Positions 6,398-8,431 of a DNA stretch of 8,431 bases are shown in pieces. The stretch's first letter is position 1. Each line of letters opens with the position of its first letter. A model generated the notes under the pieces. That model did no database searches. It was not told where the DNA came from and saw only the letters and a program-made list of their open reading frames with translations. Source of the stretch: an uncultured Bacilli bacterium (GTDB taxonomy: Bacteria; Bacillota_I; Bacilli_A; RF39; UBA660); NCBI GenBank assembly GCA_934095805.1, contig CAKOKV010000032.1, forward strand, positions 1-8,431, read 5' to 3'. The position numbers were made by a program, and so were the translations under genes.

Positions 6398-7726
6398 ATG
6401 AATAAATATAATGAAACATTAATTAAAATATTAAAAAATAGTGAAAAAGAAGCAAAGAATTTAAATCATCAATATATCGGAACAGAACACTTTATATTAT
6501 CAATATTAAAGATAAATAGTTCTACAAAAGACATATTCAATAATTTAAATATAACATATGAAAAATATTTAAAAGAAATAAATAAAATAATAATAAATTC
6601 AAAACAAACAAATCTAATATCATATACACCTTTATTTAAAAGAATACTAATGTCATTAAACAATAAAAAAGAAATAACAGAAAAAGATGTATTTTTAGAA
6701 ATATTAGAATATGGTGAAGGTATTGGATTATCTATTTTAAGTAATCTAAATATTGACTTAAATAAACTATATAACGAACTATTAAATAATAAACAATATG
6801 AATATGGAATTAATCTTAATGAAATAGTAAACAATAAACAATATGAACCAATAATAGGTAGAAATAAAGAAATAAATGAAATAATTGAAATACTGTTAAG
6901 AAAAAATAAGAATAATCCTTTATTAATTGGTGAACCTGGTATAGGTAAAACAGCACTAGTAGAATCACTCGCATATAAAATAAATAAAAAAGAAGTACCA
7001 AAAGAATTACAAAATAAAAAAATAATATCAATAAATATATCAAAACTAATAAGTGGAACAAAATATAGAGGAGAATTTGAAGAAAAATTTCATAAAATGA
7101 TAGAACATTTCGAACAAAACTCAAATTTAATTATCTTCTTTGATGAAATACATACAATAGTAGGTGCAGGTGGAGCAGAGGGTGCAATAGATGCAGCTAA
7201 TATATTAAAGCCCTATATCGCAAGAAATAAATTAAAAATTATTGGTGCCACAACAACAAAAGAATATTATAAATCAATTTATAATGATGGAGCATTAAAT
7301 AGAAGATTTCAAACAATAATGATTAAAGAACCATCAGAAAAAGAAACTATAAATATATTATTAAATACAAAAAAATATTATGAAAAATTTCATAATGTAC
7401 ATATAACAAATAAACAATTAGAATTAATCGTATCACTATCAACAAAATATATTAAAGATAGATATAATCCAGATAAAAGTTTAGATATGCTAGACAAAAT
7501 ATGTTCAAAAATAAAACTTAAAAACATTATAGATAATGATCAGATTAAAATCAATAAACTTAATAGTCAAAAAATAAACTATATAAAAAATAATGAATTT
7601 AATAAAGCAAAACAAATATCAAATATAATAAATAATTATAAAAAAGATAAATTAAAAATAGATGAATCAACAATTTATGAAGCATTCAACATAACTAAAA
7701 AGAATACCTTTGGTTTTTGTTCATAA
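6398..7726 (+). CDS. Single-ring ClpC-like AAA+ ATPase lacking the D2 domain
   Basis: The 442-residue product matches only the first half of ClpC/ClpA-type unfoldases, which usually exceed 800 residues. In order: a Clp N domain with two repeats (IGTEHFILSIL at 27-37; the second around 78-120), a linker, then the D1 ATPase. D1 has Walker A GEPGIGKT (178-185), pore loop GTKYRGEFEEK (220-230), Walker B IIFFDE (245-250), IVGAGGAEGAIDAANILKP (254-272), sensor 1 IGATTT (282-287) and arginine fingers in ALNRRFQ (299-305). A shortened helical M-domain-like segment with EFNKAK follows (about 385-420). Nothing after 442 resembles D2. The stop is TAA with no D2 remnant in any frame before the next gene. 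All key D1 residues are kept, so ATP binding and hydrolysis are plausible; ClpP docking by the normal D2 loop is not. The gene is very Asn/Lys/Ile-rich (56 Asn by my count). No Shine-Dalgarno sequence precedes the ATG. Confidence 0.88.
   Translation: MNKYNETLIKILKNSEKEAKNLNHQYIGTEHFILSILKINSSTKDIFNNLNITYEKYLKEINKIIINSKQTNLISYTPLFKRILMSLNNKKEITEKDVFLEILEYGEGIGLSILSNLNIDLNKLYNELLNNKQYEYGINLNEIVNNKQYEPIIGRNKEINEIIEILLRKNKNNPLLIGEPGIGKTALVESLAYKINKKEVPKELQNKKIISINISKLISGTKYRGEFEEKFHKMIEHFEQNSNLIIFFDEIHTIVGAGGAEGAIDAANILKPYIARNKLKIIGATTTKEYYKSIYNDGALNRRFQTIMIKEPSEKETINILLNTKKYYEKFHNVHITNKQLELIVSLSTKYIKDRYNPDKSLDMLDKICSKIKLKNIIDNDQIKINKLNSQKINYIKNNEFNKAKQISNIINNYKKDKLKIDESTIYEAFNITKKNTFGFCS
6788..6847 (+). 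repeat. 15-bp direct repeat, 45-bp period, in the N-D1 linker
   Basis: AATAAACAATATGAA occurs at 6788-6802 and again at 6833-6847, in the same reading frame and exactly 15 codons apart. Both copies encode NNKQYE or part of it (residues 130-135 and 145-150), flanking the start of the linker that leads to the conserved PIIGR of D1. It may be a small tandem duplication or chance in A-rich sequence. Confidence 0.5.
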
Positions 7727-7742
7727 ATAATTCACAATTATA

Positions 7743-7751
7743 TGTTATAAT
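7743..7751 (+). promoter_or_regulatory. Extended -10 promoter of the YugP-type peptidase gene
   Basis: TGTTATAAT is a perfect extended -10 element. No good -35 box lies at the right distance, which extended -10 promoters can do without. Transcription would start near 7758, ten or so bases before the start codon. The element lies inside a palindrome AATTATA-TGT-TATAATT (7736-7752), which could be an operator but is also simple AT sequence. Confidence 0.5.
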
Positions 7752-7768
7752 TTAATTGGTGATGAGGA

Positions 7769-8431
7769 ATGGATTATTATTATTTAGATGTCATATTAAT
7801 GTTAATAATTATATTATTGCCTTTATATGCTAATATAAAAATAAATATGACTTACAACAAATATTCAAAAAAACAAAATAGCAGAAAACTTACAGGTAAA
7901 GAAGTAGCAGAAAAAATACTAGAAATGAATGGTCTTAGCAATGTAAAAGTTGGTCAAATTGGAGGAAGCTTAACAGATCACTATGATCCTAGAAATAAAA
8001 CAATTAGCTTATCTAATGATATTTATAGCAACACTTCAATATCAGCTTGTGCAGTAGCAGCACACGAAGTTGGACATGCAATACAAGATAAAGAAAAATA
8101 CAGTATGTTAGTATTTAGAACTAAAATTGTACCACTTGTTAACTTTACATCAAGATTATCAACAGTATTTGTATTCTTAGGTTTCTTCCTAGAATTTATG
8201 AATTTAATTACAATAGGAGCTTTATTATTATCAGTTGGTTTATTCTTTCAATTGATAACTTTACCTGTTGAATTTGATGCTTCAAGAAGAGCAAAAGAAG
8301 AATTACAAAAATGTGGATTAATTGAAAATCAAGATACAAAAGGAGCTAACAAAGTACTAAAAGCTGCAGCATTTACATACGTAGCTGGTTTCCTTGCTTC
8401 TGCACTACAAATAGTAAGGTTACTTCTAATA
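7769..8431 (+). CDS. YugP-type zinc membrane metallopeptidase, cut at the window edge
   Basis: The visible 221 residues belong to the YugP family (Zn_peptidase_2, COG2738) of predicted membrane metallopeptidases; the substrate is unknown. An N-terminal membrane helix (about 6-21) is followed by a soluble part with the family landmark HYDPRNKTISLS (71-82) and the zinc-binding HEVGH (99-103; His99, Glu100, His103). Membrane segments follow at about 131-143 and 146-165. LPVEFDASRRA (165-175) probably supplies the third zinc ligand, Glu168. Another hydrophobic stretch (200-221) runs to the edge. Family members are about 225-230 residues, so only a few residues are missing. The start is set by a TGA immediately upstream in frame (7763-7765). 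GGTGAT (7758-7763), complementary to the end of 16S rRNA, stands 5 bases before the ATG. It lies 42 bases after the ClpC-like gene, with no obvious terminator between them. Confidence 0.92.
   Translation, partial: MDYYYLDVILMLIIILLPLYANIKINMTYNKYSKKQNSRKLTGKEVAEKILEMNGLSNVKVGQIGGSLTDHYDPRNKTISLSNDIYSNTSISACAVAAHEVGHAIQDKEKYSMLVFRTKIVPLVNFTSRLSTVFVFLGFFLEFMNLITIGALLLSVGLFFQLITLPVEFDASRRAKEELQKCGLIENQDTKGANKVLKAAAFTYVAGFLASALQIVRLLLI

Noticed and set aside
6469..7124. Two overlapping antisense frames within the ClpC-like gene
   Set aside because: The sense strand encodes unmistakable Clp motifs across the same span; the antisense products are low-complexity Phe/Leu/Ile strings.
7736..7752. Perfect AT palindrome as a terminator or operator
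   Set aside because: It has no G-C pairs and no T run, so it is not a credible terminator. It coincides with the -10 box and may be mere AT composition.
7727..7768. Search for a frameshifted D2 domain after the ClpC-like gene
   Set aside because: The 42 bases before the next gene hold only an AT-rich promoter region and no coding remnant in any frame, so a simple frameshift does not explain the short protein.
1..8431. Recoding of TGA as tryptophan, as in some mollicutes
   Set aside because: All genes reach full family length with TGG tryptophan codons and end in TAA or TAG, so nothing requires it; the lack of TGA stops in eight genes is too small a sample.

Overview
The window looks like the chromosome of a very AT-rich (roughly one quarter G+C by eye), low-GC Gram-positive bacterium of the Bacilli or an allied reduced gut lineage. 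This rests on the rplM-rpsI pair behind a Firmicutes-style 5' leader, strong AGGAGG ribosome binding sites, short hairpin-plus-T terminators, a ClpC-type N domain and a YugP-type membrane metallopeptidase. Standard code fits: tryptophan is TGG throughout, and the eight complete genes stop at TAA (four) or TAG (four), never TGA. The species cannot be named from this sequence.

Layout. The left third is read on the minus strand: (i) a promoter and ribosome binding site at the very edge for a gene lying outside the window; (ii) a 238-residue membrane-anchored protein of unknown function; (iii) a GNAT acetyltransferase; (iv) the ribosomal operon rplM-rpsI with a structured leader, a consensus promoter and a terminator. 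At about 2656-2679 two consensus -35 boxes stand back to back and transcription diverges. From there everything is on the plus strand: (v) a secreted or anchored protein of four degenerate repeats, each with one cysteine pair; (vi) a DusB-type tRNA-dihydrouridine synthase; (vii) a YfcC/DcuC-like membrane transporter; (viii) a half-length ClpC-like AAA+ ATPase that lacks the second ATPase ring; (ix) a YugP-type zinc membrane peptidase cut by the right edge.

How the genes relate. Apart from rplM-rpsI there is little sign of a shared pathway. Most genes have their own promoter and terminator, so this is mainly a housekeeping region (translation, tRNA modification, transport, protein quality control). 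The terminators after the repeat protein, dus and the transporter separate those units. Only the short ClpC-like gene and yugP lack an obvious terminator between them and might be partly co-transcribed; both belong broadly to protein quality control, but any functional link is inference.

The points most worth a second look are the single-ring ClpC-like protein and its FGF-containing tail, the cysteine-paired repeat protein, and the rplM leader structure. No CRISPR array, tRNA, rRNA, insertion sequence or phage gene was seen. No stretch over 300 bases lacks a gene.
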